43,846 nucleotides of DNA from Akkermansiaceae bacterium. GTDB lineage: Bacteria; Verrucomicrobiota; Verrucomicrobiia; Verrucomicrobiales; Akkermansiaceae. The DNA lies in the NCBI GenBank assembly GCA_903906515.1, contig CAIVKO010000010.1, positions 1 to 43,846 on the forward strand. The letters are read 5' to 3'. The position numbers and the translations under genes are program-made. Shown piece after piece: positions 8,572 through 18,270 of this stretch. The notes beneath the pieces are model-generated. The model saw nothing but the letters and a program-made list of their open reading frames with translations. It did not search any database and was not told where the DNA came from. How positions within the stretch are numbered: position 1 is the first letter of the stretch; each line of letters opens with the position of its first letter.

Positions 8572-10068
8572 ATGAACGCGGTGACGGTTTCGGAAATGCG
8601 GAATGCGGAACATGCAGCCATGGCCGCTGACTGGACCGAAGAACAACTACTGACACTTGCCGGAGACCGACTGGGACATGCCTTAGGGCGCTATTTTCCC
8701 CAACCGGGCACGGTGATCGGCTATCTCGGAAAAGGCCACAATGCCGGAGATACCTTGGTGGCCTTGGCGGTGCTGAAAGACCATTATGGATGGAAAATCG
8801 CAACTCGGAATGCATACCCGATCGAAGAATTCGCCCCTCTCGCCCGGATGAAGTGGGAGGAACTCGGCCTGCAATCCCCGCTCACCGAGTCACCCGCTAC
8901 CGACGACCTGGGACACCCGCTGGTTTTATTGGATGGCTTACTCGGCATCGGTTCAATCGGTGCGTTGCGCTCCCCTCTCCCACTATGCGCAGCAGAGATG
9001 GAATGGCTCAGAAAACACCGCGGGGCCAAAGTGGCCGCGGTCGATCTACCATCAGGAATCGATACAGACACCGGAATCGCCACACCCGGCACGGTTACGG
9101 CGGATGTGACATTCATGATTGGCAACGCCAAGCACGGACTGCTCACCAGCCATGCCGCGAATTTCACCGGAGCCCTCGTCCTCGTCCCGGTGGAACCCCT
9201 GCACACAAGCGGAACTGGCGAGATTGCCCTTATTTCCCCGCAGACCATGGATTTCGGCAAAGCGCCGCGTCCGTTTGATTTTCACAAAGGCATGGCCGGC
9301 CGCGTAGCCATCATCGCCGGGTCCAAAGCCTACACCGGTGCCGCGATTCTAGCGGCCACAGGTGCGCTCCGCGGTGGAACCGGACTGGTCACGCTCATCG
9401 TTCCGCCGGAAATCCATCCCATCATCGCCGCCAAGTGCCCACCTGAAGTCATTGTCCGCAGCTTTTCATCGTGGGCGGAACTCGATGATCCAAAGGTGGA
9501 CGCATGGGTCATCGGCTGTGGAATCGGCGAACTGAACGCGGAGACGGAAGCAGCCATGATCGATTTTATTGCAAATCTTTCCACCCCAACGGTGATTGAC
9601 GCCGATGCTCTGAACGCCATTGCCAAGTCAGGGAAAACCGGAATTCTGAGAGAAAACCACTTGATCACCCCGCACCCTGGTGAATTCCAGCGCTTGGCAC
9701 CGGATTTGGCGGACATGCCGCGTGAAGTCGCCGCGCGGGCCTTCACGGATCGCAGCCCGTGCACCTTGCTGCTGAAAGGTTGCCGCACTCTTGTCACCCG
9801 CAGAGGCCAACCCATCTGGTGCAATGCCACCGGCACGCCTGGAATGGCCACCGGCGGACAAGGAGACCTTTTAGCAGGCGTCATCGGCGCCCGCCTTGCG
9901 AGCGGAGCCCCGCAAAATGAAGCCGCCGCGCTTTCCGCTTGGATTTGCGGACGCGCGGCGGAAAAATGGATTACTGGATTGATGAACTCCGAAGAATCTC
10001 TGCTCCCAAGTGATGTGGCCAGCCAACTTGGCGCGGCATTTCTGGATTGGAAATGCTCGCTGAGGTGA
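8572..10068 (+). CDS. nnr: Bifunctional NAD(P)H-hydrate epimerase / ADP-dependent dehydratase
   Basis: This is a 498-residue protein. The N-terminal YjeF_N domain (about 1-215) epimerises R-NAD(P)HX; visible motifs are GYLGKGHNAGDTLVALAVL and VAAVDLPSGIDTDTG. The C-terminal carbohydrate-kinase-like domain (about 225-498) dehydrates S-NAD(P)HX with ADP; motifs are AIIAGSKAYTGAAILAA, NHLITPHPGEF and the nucleotide/anion-hole signature GTPGMATGGQGDLLAGVI with its catalytic Asp. Together they repair damaged nicotinamide cofactors in the cytosol. The ATG at 8572 is preferred to the one at 8548: GGAGG lies at 8555-8559, and MNAVTVSEMRNAE matches the usual family start. It ends three bases before the glnB stop, so the two genes converge. 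Confidence 0.95.
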   Translation: MNAVTVSEMRNAEHAAMAADWTEEQLLTLAGDRLGHALGRYFPQPGTVIGYLGKGHNAGDTLVALAVLKDHYGWKIATRNAYPIEEFAPLARMKWEELGLQSPLTESPATDDLGHPLVLLDGLLGIGSIGALRSPLPLCAAEMEWLRKHRGAKVAAVDLPSGIDTDTGIATPGTVTADVTFMIGNAKHGLLTSHAANFTGALVLVPVEPLHTSGTGEIALISPQTMDFGKAPRPFDFHKGMAGRVAIIAGSKAYTGAAILAATGALRGGTGLVTLIVPPEIHPIIAAKCPPEVIVRSFSSWAELDDPKVDAWVIGCGIGELNAETEAAMIDFIANLSTPTVIDADALNAIAKSGKTGILRENHLITPHPGEFQRLAPDLADMPREVAARAFTDRSPCTLLLKGCRTLVTRRGQPIWCNATGTPGMATGGQGDLLAGVIGARLASGAPQNEAAALSAWICGRAAEKWITGLMNSEESLLPSDVASQLGAAFLDWKCSLR

Positions 10069-10071
10069 AAA

Positions 10072-10545
<474 letters not shown>

Positions 10546-10614
10546 TCAGGAATTTGAAAAAAAACCTGATAAATTGGGGATTTTTTTGTTCCAGGCAGGC
10601 TAGGTTCTTCTCAT

Positions 10615-11040
10615 TCAGGGCTTTTGCTTCAGCAAATCGCGAATCTCGGCAAGCAACAATTCCTGGGCGGTTGGCTCGGGAGGTCCGGCGGGAACCGCAG
10701 ACTTTTCCGCAAGCGCCTTCGCCTTGTTGATCGCCTTGACCACCAAAAACATCACAAAGGCCACAATCACGAAATTCATACCAATGGTCATGAAATTTCC
10801 GTAGGCAAACACGGCCCCCTGCTTCTTGGCCTCAATCAGGTTTGTGGCCGTCACCTTGTCGGACAGCTTGATGAATAAATTGGAAAAATCCGCGCCCCCA
10901 ACTGCCTTGCCAACCAGGGGCATAATCAGATCTTCAATAAACGAGGCGGACAACTTGGTGAACGCGGCTCCCATGACGAATGCCACCGACATATCGATCA
11001 GATTGCCTTTCAGCGCGAATTCCTTGAACTCTTTAAACAT
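10615..11040 (-). CDS. mscL: Large-conductance mechanosensitive channel
   Basis: This is a 141-residue protein of usual family length. The N-terminal helix and first span show the MscL signature (FKEFALKGNLIDMSVAFVMG, then AAFTKLSASFIEDLIMPLVG). A short periplasmic loop follows, then the second span (FMTIGMNFVIVAFVMFLVV) and a C-terminal charged helix bundle (PTAQELLLAEIRDLL). It forms a pentameric inner-membrane pore that opens on sudden osmotic downshift. It lies upstream of glnB on the same strand, but the 195-base gap and the separate glnB promoter argue against co-transcription. Confidence 0.97.
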   Translation of the reverse strand: MFKEFKEFALKGNLIDMSVAFVMGAAFTKLSASFIEDLIMPLVGKAVGGADFSNLFIKLSDKVTATNLIEAKKQGAVFAYGNFMTIGMNFVIVAFVMFLVVKAINKAKALAEKSAVPAGPPEPTAQELLLAEIRDLLKQKP

Positions 11041-11076
11041 GATGAATGGTTTTGGGATTTGCTTCCAGAGGCGTGG

Positions 11077-11105
11077 AGGATAGCATTCTAAAACCCTGTT
11101 TTCAA
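11077..11105 (-). promoter_or_regulatory. Sigma-70-type promoter of mscL
   Basis: On the minus strand there is TTGAAA (11105-11100), a 17-base spacer and TATCCT (11082-11077): 5/6 and 4/6 matches to the housekeeping consensus at ideal spacing, about 30 bases upstream of the likely leader start and 37 bases before the mscL ATG. Confidence 0.5.
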
Positions 11106-11199
11106 CCGGATTCGAGTTTCTTTTGAACGGTCAAAATTTCACGTTTTTCACTTCCATCGGCACGGTCTACTCACCCTGACCGCGCCATAAGCCGATAGA

Positions 11200-11463
11200 G
11201 CTTCGCCTTTCGGTTCCTCAATCTCGGCACCGCCTTGCCCTCATGCTCCACCTAGTAAACCACCGGTGCCTTCTCACTGCACCATCCCCCGCACTCAGAA
11301 CCAGAGTCTGATCTAGATAATAAACCCCATCCGCGCAAAGCACGACCACCGGAACCTTGCCGACATTTTCGCAAGCCAATTTACGGGCAGCCTCGAGAGT
11401 CTTCACGGATGCCCCACCACGACCCAGCTTTCGCAAATAAAAATCAGCTTTAGAAAGATCGCA
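11200..11463 (-). pseudogene. Remnant of a right-handed beta-helix (pectate-lyase-like) protein
   Basis: The minus-strand ORF from 11487 contains ADFYLRK, KTLEAARKLACENVGK and VVVLCADGVYYLDQTLVLSAGDG. This is the N-terminal pattern of secreted parallel beta-helix polysaccharide-active proteins (DFYVS, TLEAAR, GVYYL, DSG). Near 11280 the frame breaks: the matching continuation SEKAPVVY is found in a different frame and is followed by a TAG and then VEHEGKAVPR. Only about 80 codons survive of a gene that is usually 500-900 codons long, and no start or signal peptide remains. It is a decayed fragment; its 5' edge abuts the palindrome at 11464-11484. Confidence 0.6.
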
Positions 11464-11484
11464 ATTGGAGCGTCTCGCTCCAAT
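11464..11484. repeat. REP-like palindrome with TCT loop
   Basis: This is a perfect 9-bp stem, ATTGGAGCG and CGCTCCAAT, around the triplet TCT. The core GGAGCG-TCT-CGCTCC recurs exactly at 43661-43675, so it belongs to a dispersed family. It sits at the truncated end of the beta-helix remnant. Confidence 0.65.
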
Positions 11485-11518
11485 CACTTTTCCCTCATGA
11501 GAGATTCATCCATTCAGA

Positions 11519-12538
11519 TCACCGCCCGGCCCTGGGTCCGGCTTTTTCCCCAGTGCTCTGCACCACTTCAAAATCACTGCCCTTGAGAGCGCGTAGGGCG
11601 TCTAGCCCTTGAATGCGGTCGTCTGGTGCCACGGAAATACGCCAGTCCCCGCCATTGTCCGCCACCAACATACCATAGGTTTTCAAGGCCTGTGCGATGG
11701 CACGGGCATACGGCGGAAAATGACTCACATCGACTCCGGCCTTGAGACGAAAACGTTCACCCATCGCCGGCACGTCGATCTCCGTGGTTCTGCCAGCCTG
11801 ATGCGTGGCCGGATAGAGATAACTCTTGCGCGTTCGACGCACCGTGAAGCGCAACGCATGGTCAATAAATCCCCTCTCACACTCGTCGTAGCGCACCACC
11901 GCAGGCAGAATCGGCAAACCGGCCGCGTCAGATGAGGTCCAGCCTGGCGGGCGCAGTTTGTTGGATGTGATGTCAAAGACAGCCGCACAGGCCGCCTGCC
12001 AGCCGCCATCGGTGCGCCGACCCTGATAAAATTCAAAAAGCCTTCCATTCACAGGATCGAGCACGATCACATGCCGGTCACCACCGCCAACGCGCTGCAC
12101 GTTCGCTAGGTCACCACCCATCAAAGGCCAACCTTCGATCGGCGCATTGTCGGGCATGGGATACGGTCCCGGATCGGATTCATCGGGGTATAGCACGAGT
12201 TTCACCGCTATCTTCTTTTGATTGCCTGGAACGATGACGAAGCCCATGTCCAGATTCCACGCCAGATTCTTGTTAGCGCCGATTCCCTCGATCATGCGAG
12301 TTGAATTCGGCTGCACCGGTAACTTGGAGATGTCTTCGTGCCACGCGCTCGTGGCGGGAAAAAGCTGCAACGATGCCATCACCGCATCCGCCTGCTTGGT
12401 GTTAAAAAGCAATGGCGCGTTGATTAGCGGCATGGGTGGCCTCTTCGGTTTTTCGTCAGCGCCAACGATGCCACCACCAACCGTCACCCACATGATCAGC
12501 AATAGAGCCCAGCACACGACATAACTTCCAGCGGTCAT
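11519..12538 (-). CDS. Secreted protein of unknown function
   Basis: This is a 339-residue protein. The start at 12538 is chosen because AGGGAG lies seven bases upstream of it and it begins a signal peptide (VVCWALLLIMWVTVGGGIVGA); the longer frame from 12637 would bury this. The body resembles a family of uncharacterised exported proteins of acidobacteria, actinobacteria and verrucomicrobia: VIVLDPVNGRLFEFYQGRR, HALRFTVRRTRKSYLYPATH, MGERFRLKAGVDVS and a C-terminal ALKTYGMLVADNGGDWRIS. No catalytic residue set is evident. It stands downstream of the OPT transporter on the same strand after 206 bases. Confidence 0.8.
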   Translation of the reverse strand: MTAGSYVVCWALLLIMWVTVGGGIVGADEKPKRPPMPLINAPLLFNTKQADAVMASLQLFPATSAWHEDISKLPVQPNSTRMIEGIGANKNLAWNLDMGFVIVPGNQKKIAVKLVLYPDESDPGPYPMPDNAPIEGWPLMGGDLANVQRVGGGDRHVIVLDPVNGRLFEFYQGRRTDGGWQAACAAVFDITSNKLRPPGWTSSDAAGLPILPAVVRYDECERGFIDHALRFTVRRTRKSYLYPATHQAGRTTEIDVPAMGERFRLKAGVDVSHFPPYARAIAQALKTYGMLVADNGGDWRISVAPDDRIQGLDALRALKGSDFEVVQSTGEKAGPRAGR

Positions 12539-12744
12539 CAGGCATCTCCCTTTATTGCCAGGAATTGGCTTGCATCTGGTGATTTCTGAAACAGCCGTGT
12601 GACCAAGGCAGTTGATGGGTTTGGTTTTCAAATTCATTAACCGTGATCATATCTCTATGGGCTGCTTTGCCAAGATCGTAATTCGCCGCGGGTGCCATTG
12701 TGGGGAGAAACAAAAAACCAACGTATGATCGAAAAAAACCAACT

Positions 12745-14664
12745 TCAATGCGCGGCGAATATCAAACCCGCCGCCGCGCAGAGGATCGCGATGATCGCTG
12801 CAAACAACGATTCACCCGCCACCAGTCCGGAGGCCAAGGGAATCGAGTAGGCACCGGCGTGACCCGCCGAACGCTTGGCCCACATCCATGCGATGACAGC
12901 ACCGATCGCGAAGCCAAGGCTGTTGGAAAAATCCACCACAAAACCCAGACCCAGTCCCATCGCCGATGGCAGAAAACGGCTGAGGGAGGGTTTCTTCGCT
13001 TCGATGATCGGCAGCACAATGCCGATCATACCGCCGATCAACACCGCCCACATCGAACTGTGCGGTAGCTCGCCCACGCCATTGGCAAGCAGATCCGCCA
13101 TGGCTTTCCACGCGTTGGCCGACGGCATCGGGAAGCGCTTGGTCAGGCTCTCCACGCTCGGCGCGAGCGCATACCAGGCAGGGACTATCGAGAGGGTTCC
13201 GAAGAAAACTCCGGAAAACTGCGCGAGGAATTGTTGCCGCGGATTCGCACCTAACAAATACCCGCTCTTCAGGTCGGTCAGCAAATCCGCCGCGCTGCCC
13301 GCCGCCGATGCGGTGGTGCCCGCTGCCATCAGGTTCACCACCGTATTGTTGCGGGCTAGCATCGCATAGATGAGTTGGGTGACTTTTCCCATCGCGCCAA
13401 CCGGTGTGGTGTCCGCCTCACCCGTCGCGCGGCAGGCCACCAGCGAAAGCACGAAGGACATCGCCACCGCGAACAGACCGAGAACAAAGCCGACGTTGAA
13501 AGCAATTTTCAGCAGGATCACCAAACCAATGGTGATGGGGACCAAGCCAATCCAAAGCCAGGTCATGGGCACTTCAAGGTGCGCGACGGGCGAGACATTT
13601 TTGGAGCCTTTCATCTGGAGCGCACGGACGAGAGTGCGCCACTGCAGGGCGAAAGATGTCAGACTTGAAAACACCATCAGGGACGTACCGCCCCACACAC
13701 CCCAGCGGCGGGGAATCACCTCCTCCATTCCAGGATGCCACATCGATACCTTATAGTCCGCTAGCGACGCAAAGGTGATGTCCTGACTCGTGATGATGGG
13801 AGCCAGCACCACAGTCAACAACACGGAACCCAACAGCATCGAAAGCGCCATCCGGAGTCCGATGATCATTCCCGCACCGATCATCAGCACGCCCGGTTCG
13901 AAACCGAAACCGGAGGAGCGGATTCCGTTAGGCATGAACTTATTGGGAAACGGCAACAGGTCCGGAATCGGCACAACCCTGCTGATCCAACCGGCGATTT
14001 TTCCAAATGTATTATTAGCAAATGTTTCCGCGAGAGATCCCAGGTTTTTCAGGATTCCGAACACACCACCCACCACGATGCCCAGCAAAAGCGAGCGGGC
14101 CTTGCGCATCGCATCCTTGCCCTCAGAATACAGGCTGCGCAGAGTTTCAGCCGCTGCTATCCCGCTGGGAAACGGGAGTTGATCCTGATTGATCATCTGG
14201 CGCTTCATCGGAATCGCTAGAAAAACGCCCAACGATGCTGTTAGGAAAACCATCCCCGCTAAAACCCACCACGGCTGATGATAGCCCTGCACCATGAACA
14301 ATGCGGCGAAGGCGCTGCCCACGGTGCCGCCGGTGGACATGCCGGCGGAACTCGCAGCGCTCGCCATGCAGTTGTTTTCCAGCATCGACATCTGGCTGAG
14401 CCTGCCACCAGTAAGAGTGCGCATGGCGTTCCACAGCACGTAGGAAATCACGCAAGCCGTGATTGCCACACCGAAACCCCAGCCGAGCTTGAGCGTGGTG
14501 TAGAGGTTGGAGACCGAGAGCAGCATCCCGAGAACTCCGCCCGTCAGCACCGCACGCCACGTCAACTGCCGCTGGTGATCTCCCTGATAAACCTCGCGCA
14601 GCCACTTGAGGTCCCGCTCTTCAACATCGGAGAGGGGATTTTTCGCAGTTGTTTCGTCGCTCAT
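12745..14664 (-). CDS. OPT-family oligopeptide transporter
   Basis: This is a 639-residue integral membrane protein with about 15-16 hydrophobic segments. The N-terminal region LTWRAVLTGGVLGMLLSVSN with LYTTLKLGWGFGVAI, then LSQMSMLENNCMASAASSAG and QLPFPSGIAAAETLRSLYSEG, are hallmarks of the bacterial OPT (oligopeptide / YSL-like) family. It is expected to take up small peptides or metal chelates with protons across the inner membrane. The start at 14664 (MSDETTAKNPLSD) is preferred to the extension to 14727. There is a short run of AAAAAACCAAC-like repeats just past the stop (12711-12744). Substrate specificity cannot be told. Confidence 0.92.
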   Translation of the reverse strand: MSDETTAKNPLSDVEERDLKWLREVYQGDHQRQLTWRAVLTGGVLGMLLSVSNLYTTLKLGWGFGVAITACVISYVLWNAMRTLTGGRLSQMSMLENNCMASAASSAGMSTGGTVGSAFAALFMVQGYHQPWWVLAGMVFLTASLGVFLAIPMKRQMINQDQLPFPSGIAAAETLRSLYSEGKDAMRKARSLLLGIVVGGVFGILKNLGSLAETFANNTFGKIAGWISRVVPIPDLLPFPNKFMPNGIRSSGFGFEPGVLMIGAGMIIGLRMALSMLLGSVLLTVVLAPIITSQDITFASLADYKVSMWHPGMEEVIPRRWGVWGGTSLMVFSSLTSFALQWRTLVRALQMKGSKNVSPVAHLEVPMTWLWIGLVPITIGLVILLKIAFNVGFVLGLFAVAMSFVLSLVACRATGEADTTPVGAMGKVTQLIYAMLARNNTVVNLMAAGTTASAAGSAADLLTDLKSGYLLGANPRQQFLAQFSGVFFGTLSIVPAWYALAPSVESLTKRFPMPSANAWKAMADLLANGVGELPHSSMWAVLIGGMIGIVLPIIEAKKPSLSRFLPSAMGLGLGFVVDFSNSLGFAIGAVIAWMWAKRSAGHAGAYSIPLASGLVAGESLFAAIIAILCAAAGLIFAAH

Positions 14665-14842
14665 GCGGAGCGAGAATCCACAGCCAGAGGCGCTTGGCAA
14701 GCCATTGGAGCACGGAGAATGCTGCACGGCCCAGAATGCGGCTGGTTTGCTATGAATTCACCTTGGGGACGGACCGCCAAACGGAAGATGGGCTCAGGAG
14801 CATCGGTGGGCGGCGTTTCAAAAAAATTCCAACCTGTTATGT

Positions 14843-16033
14843 TCACCGGGAAAATTCCTGCCATGCGTCGCGAAACCACTGGATGACTTGCCACGGCGTG
14901 CGGATGGAGGTGTTGCAACTCGCCGCAAGCATGAAACGGTGCGAGTTTGGCCGAAGCCGAACTAACAAGTTTTCAACATAACGCCGAACCTCGTCGGCAC
15001 TCTGGAATTTTTCCGTCTCGATCGCGCTGATGCCGCCGGTGATGAGGAACCGGTCGCTGGTCAGTTGCATGACCTCGTCCAGTTGCACGTCGCCGAGCGG
15101 AGGAAAGGCCACTCCTTCCAAACCGTCGACGCCGAGTGAATCGATCAGCTTCAGGTTGGTCCGTTGGCGCCCGCAGGCGTGAATCCAGAAGGTGCTGCCG
15201 TGCTCATGCGCGATACGACTGGCCTGCTCGTAGAACGACGCGGAGAATTTTTCCAGATAAGACGGCGTGTGAAACGCTGCGTCGAGATTATCCATCGCCA
15301 TCATCGCCGGAACACCTGCCACGGCGATCTGGCGCACGAGGTCCAGTTGCGCCGCCTCGTGAAGCGCGAGCAACTCCTGCACGCGCTCTTCGTCATCAGC
15401 TATCAGATAGGTGGTGTTGACCGCGCCCGCCAGCAGATGCAGAGCCTTGAGCGGGCTGGACAATTCACCAGCCACCACAAATCCATCATTGCCGACTCGT
15501 AATTGTTCCTTCGCATACTGATCCGGTGAAAAAAGCCAACCGCGGGCTGACAACAATTCCTCCAAAACACCGAGAGGATCTTTCGCGTCATCGAGAACGA
15601 ATTTTTCCTGAACGAGTGTAGAGTCGGCGAAAACGAAGCGCAGCCGCTCGGTCAAGGTTTCATTCTGTGTGGTGTAAGTCCTTTTGATGACGCGATCACG
15701 CCCCTCGAAGCTGATTTCCTCGCGCACATCCACGCCATCCCAGACTTCCTCGGATAGACCACCGAACCAGCAGTGCTGCTGGTCGGCATAAACATTCCGG
15801 CTGAAAACATCCAGTCCCAGATACCGGATGAGGTCGAGTTGTGTCCGGCAGTGCGCGATCTCTTTCGGCAACAGGCCGTGGTTCAGATGGTGGGCGAACC
15901 ATTGCCAATAGTTCGGCGCGTAAACCATTCGAGGCGGAGTTTTACGGGCGAGCACGGATTCCACGCACTCACGATGGATGGCAATCCCAGCGGCAGCTGT
16001 GGCAGGTTCGGTTGGGTTTTCAGTTTCAGACAT
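14843..16033 (-). CDS. Uroporphyrinogen decarboxylase (URO-D) fold protein
   Basis: This is a 396-residue protein. The TIM-barrel URO-D superfamily is suggested by RMVYAPNYWQWFAHH near the start, the FVVAGELSSPLKALHLL stretch, ASRIAHEHGSTFWIHACGR (with a His and Cys placed as in methyltransferase-type members) and the C-terminal LITGGISAIET and RFMLAASCNTS segments. These divergent URO-D proteins are common in catabolic clusters of this phylum and are not haem enzymes; a methyl-transfer or decarboxylase role is possible. Its ATG overlaps the stop of the MFS gene (ATGTCTGA), so it is translated with the SDR-MFS operon. Confidence 0.8.
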   Translation of the reverse strand: MSETENPTEPATAAAGIAIHRECVESVLARKTPPRMVYAPNYWQWFAHHLNHGLLPKEIAHCRTQLDLIRYLGLDVFSRNVYADQQHCWFGGLSEEVWDGVDVREEISFEGRDRVIKRTYTTQNETLTERLRFVFADSTLVQEKFVLDDAKDPLGVLEELLSARGWLFSPDQYAKEQLRVGNDGFVVAGELSSPLKALHLLAGAVNTTYLIADDEERVQELLALHEAAQLDLVRQIAVAGVPAMMAMDNLDAAFHTPSYLEKFSASFYEQASRIAHEHGSTFWIHACGRQRTNLKLIDSLGVDGLEGVAFPPLGDVQLDEVMQLTSDRFLITGGISAIETEKFQSADEVRRYVENLLVRLRPNSHRFMLAASCNTSIRTPWQVIQWFRDAWQEFSR

Positions 16034-17309
16034 GGTTTACCTCCGCAGGTTTCATTTCAGGAATCAAAACCTGCAGGATGGCGAGCGCGAGCAAATAAGC
16101 ACTGCCCGCCATGATGAACAACGGCCAGTAGCTGCCGGTCGTCTGAAGAATGAAACCGGTCAATTGCGCAAAGCCCATGGCCGCCAACGAGCCAAACATG
16201 GATCCAAGACCCACGACCGAGCCGACCGCTTGTTTCGGAAACATGTCGGAGACGAGCGTGAACAAATTCGCCGCCCAGCCTTGATGAGCAGCTGCTGCCA
16301 GTCCAATCAGGCCGGTGGCGAGCCAGAGATTGGATGCATTGGCGGCAAACACCACCGGCACCACGCACAACGCACAAATGAGCAAAGCCGTCTTGCGACT
16401 CGCGTTGACCGACCATCCGCTCTTCAAAAGATAACCCGACAACCAACCGCCACCGATGCTGCCCACCGTGGTCATCGAATAGATCACCACCAGCGGCGGA
16501 CCAAGACTTGCTAGATCCAAACCGTATTGCTGGTGCATGAACTTCGGCAGCCAGTAGAGGAAAAACCACCAGATCGGCGCGGTGAACGAAATGGCCACCA
16601 CAAACGCCCACGTCTGGCGGCAACGCAACAACCTGCTCCAAGGAATTTTCTCCGTCGCGGGAGCGGGCGGATCGCTATGGATGAGGGCCAATTCTTCCGT
16701 CGAAACCCGGCGCGACTGCGACGGGGTGGCGTAGAGCCAATACCAAAAGATCAGCCACACAAATCCGCTTGCGCCGAGGATGATGAACGCCATCTGCCAA
16801 CCGTATTTCAACGTGATCCAAGGCACACACAACGGGGCGAGAATCGCACCGACATTTGCGCCGGAGTTGAACAATCCGGTCGCCAGTGCGCGTTCCCGAC
16901 TTGGAAACCACTCGCCCACGGTTTTGACGGCGGCGGGGAAATTGCCCGCCTCACCCAATCCAAGCGTGAACCGCGCAATACCGAATCCCATCACGCTTTT
17001 TGCCAGCGCATGCGCCATCGCCGCAAGACTCCAGGCAAAAATGGAAATCGCATATCCGTGACGCGTCCCGATCCGATCTACCAGACGGCCGAAAATGACC
17101 AACCCAAGCGCGTATGCCGCCTGAAACGCCATGACTATGTGACTGTATTCGATTTCACTCCAACCGATCTCACGTTCCAAAGTCGGAGCCAGAATCCCTA
17201 ACACCTGACGATCCATGTAATTGATGGTCGTCGCAAAAAACAGCAGGGCGCACACCGTCCAGCGGAAGCCGGTGCGTCTGATTCGGGGTGTGGCGGCCGT
17301 AGTATTCAT
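16026..17309 (-). CDS. MFS transporter, hexuronate (ACS) type
   Basis: This is a 427-residue protein with 12 predicted spans. The start at 17309 (MNTTAATPRIRRTGFRW) comes four bases after the SDR stop; the longer frame from 17462 overlaps that gene. Typical motifs of the anion:cation symporter family are INYMDRQVLGILAPTLE, FGRLVDRIGTRHGYAISI and GLGEAGNFPAAVKTVGEWFP, as in ExuT/GudP-like sugar-acid carriers. It likely brings a sugar acid such as hexuronate, aldonate or galactonate into the cell with protons. It is the middle gene of the SDR-MFS-URO-D operon. Confidence 0.92.
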   Translation of the reverse strand: MNTTAATPRIRRTGFRWTVCALLFFATTINYMDRQVLGILAPTLEREIGWSEIEYSHIVMAFQAAYALGLVIFGRLVDRIGTRHGYAISIFAWSLAAMAHALAKSVMGFGIARFTLGLGEAGNFPAAVKTVGEWFPSRERALATGLFNSGANVGAILAPLCVPWITLKYGWQMAFIILGASGFVWLIFWYWLYATPSQSRRVSTEELALIHSDPPAPATEKIPWSRLLRCRQTWAFVVAISFTAPIWWFFLYWLPKFMHQQYGLDLASLGPPLVVIYSMTTVGSIGGGWLSGYLLKSGWSVNASRKTALLICALCVVPVVFAANASNLWLATGLIGLAAAAHQGWAANLFTLVSDMFPKQAVGSVVGLGSMFGSLAAMGFAQLTGFILQTTGSYWPLFIMAGSAYLLALAILQVLIPEMKPAEVNHV

Positions 17310-17313
17310 CGTG

Positions 17314-18117
17314 TTAGAATCCGATACTGACACCGCCGTCCACAGGAAGAACAACGCCGGTAACAAATTTCGCCGCTTGCGAACAAAGATAGACCGCAGC
17401 CCATCCGATGTCATCCGCGTCACCGAAGCAGCCCATCGGCGTGCGCCCCAGGATCTTGTCACGTCGTTCCGGATCTCCGTCGAGCGCGGTGCGCATCATC
17501 TGGGAATCAATCCAACCGGGAGCGATGGCATTGATGCGGACGTTGTCGACGGAAACCTCGGAGGCCAGCGTGCGCACCATGCCGACATAGGCGCTCTTCG
17601 CGGCGGAATAGGCGATTACCTTGGGAAGACCAAACAACGAAGCCATCGAGGCGATAAAAATGACGCTGCCGTGTTTGCGCTCGATCATTCCCGGCAATAC
17701 GGCCTGCGTGAGCGCGTGTGCACCGATGACATGCGCGTTGAGGACAGCAAGAAACTCCTCCGGACTGGTTTCCACGGCGGCTTTCTTGAGATGAACACCG
17801 GCGTTGTTGATCAGGATGCTGGGTGCCGCTCCGGCAGAGAGCGTGGCAGCCTCTATCAATCCAGCAGCCTTGTCATGTTCCGTCACATCGTAGCGGACAT
17901 AACTGGCGGACGATCCCAACACGGCAACCGCACGCTTCAGTTCTTCCTCTCGCCGACCCACGAGCACAACCTTGGCACCGGACGCGACGAAGCACCGCGC
18001 CATGCCAAAACCGAGGCCGGTTGCCCCACCGGTGATGAGGGCGACTTCTCCATCCAGTCGGAACGGGGCGGTCAGCGATTCAGAGAATTGCATATTTGAA
18101 TACTCTATTGGATCCAT
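17314..18117 (-). CDS. SDR-family NAD(P)-dependent dehydrogenase, sugar-acid type
   Basis: This is a 267-residue classical short-chain dehydrogenase. It has the cofactor motif TGGATGLG (29-36), NNAG (104-107), the catalytic Ser (157-160 region), Tyr170 and Lys174 (YSAAK), and the C-terminal [12 protein letters not shown] and VLPVDGG signatures. It is most like gluconate 5-dehydrogenase / 2-deoxygluconate 3-dehydrogenase (KduD) enzymes, so oxidation of a sugar acid brought in by the adjacent MFS carrier is likely. An alternative start is the ATG at 18093. It is the first gene of the operon, behind a TTTGAC/GTCAAA dyad. Confidence 0.92.
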   Translation of the reverse strand: MDPIEYSNMQFSESLTAPFRLDGEVALITGGATGLGFGMARCFVASGAKVVLVGRREEELKRAVAVLGSSASYVRYDVTEHDKAAGLIEAATLSAGAAPSILINNAGVHLKKAAVETSPEEFLAVLNAHVIGAHALTQAVLPGMIERKHGSVIFIASMASLFGLPKVIAYSAAKSAYVGMVRTLASEVSVDNVRINAIAPGWIDSQMMRTALDGDPERRDKILGRTPMGCFGDADDIGWAAVYLCSQAAKFVTGVVLPVDGGVSIGF

Positions 18118-18138
18118 GCGGTCTTACGTCAACGATGT

Positions 18139-18156
18139 TTTGACTTCTATGTCAAA
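18139..18156. promoter_or_regulatory. Dyad operator upstream of the SDR-MFS-URO-D operon
   Basis: TTTGAC (18139-18144), six bases, GTCAAA (18151-18156) is a perfect inverted repeat, 22-39 bases upstream of the SDR start. The minus strand also reads TTGACA here (18155-18150), so a regulator binding the dyad would cover a -35-like element. No regulator gene is adjacent, so the protein is unknown. Confidence 0.45.
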
Positions 18157-18270
18157 CATCCTACTTTCTCGAATTCCATTTCCTTTCAATGGTTCCACAC
18201 GTTTTTCGACCCATTGACCATGACGACTGCTCCAGCCTGCGCTCCTCACCCGAAACACCAACATTTCACA

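Noticed and set aside
11609-11935. Plus-strand open frame of 108 codons.
   Set aside because: It is antisense to the secreted protein at 11519-12538, which has a signal peptide, a Shine-Dalgarno sequence and family resemblance.
12700-13068. Plus-strand open frame at the end of the OPT gene.
   Set aside because: It is antisense to the conserved C-terminal spans of the OPT transporter and has low-complexity charged composition.
17310-17462. N-terminal extension of the MFS gene.
   Set aside because: It overlaps the SDR coding sequence in another frame; the ATG at 17309 directly precedes a normal MFS N-terminus.
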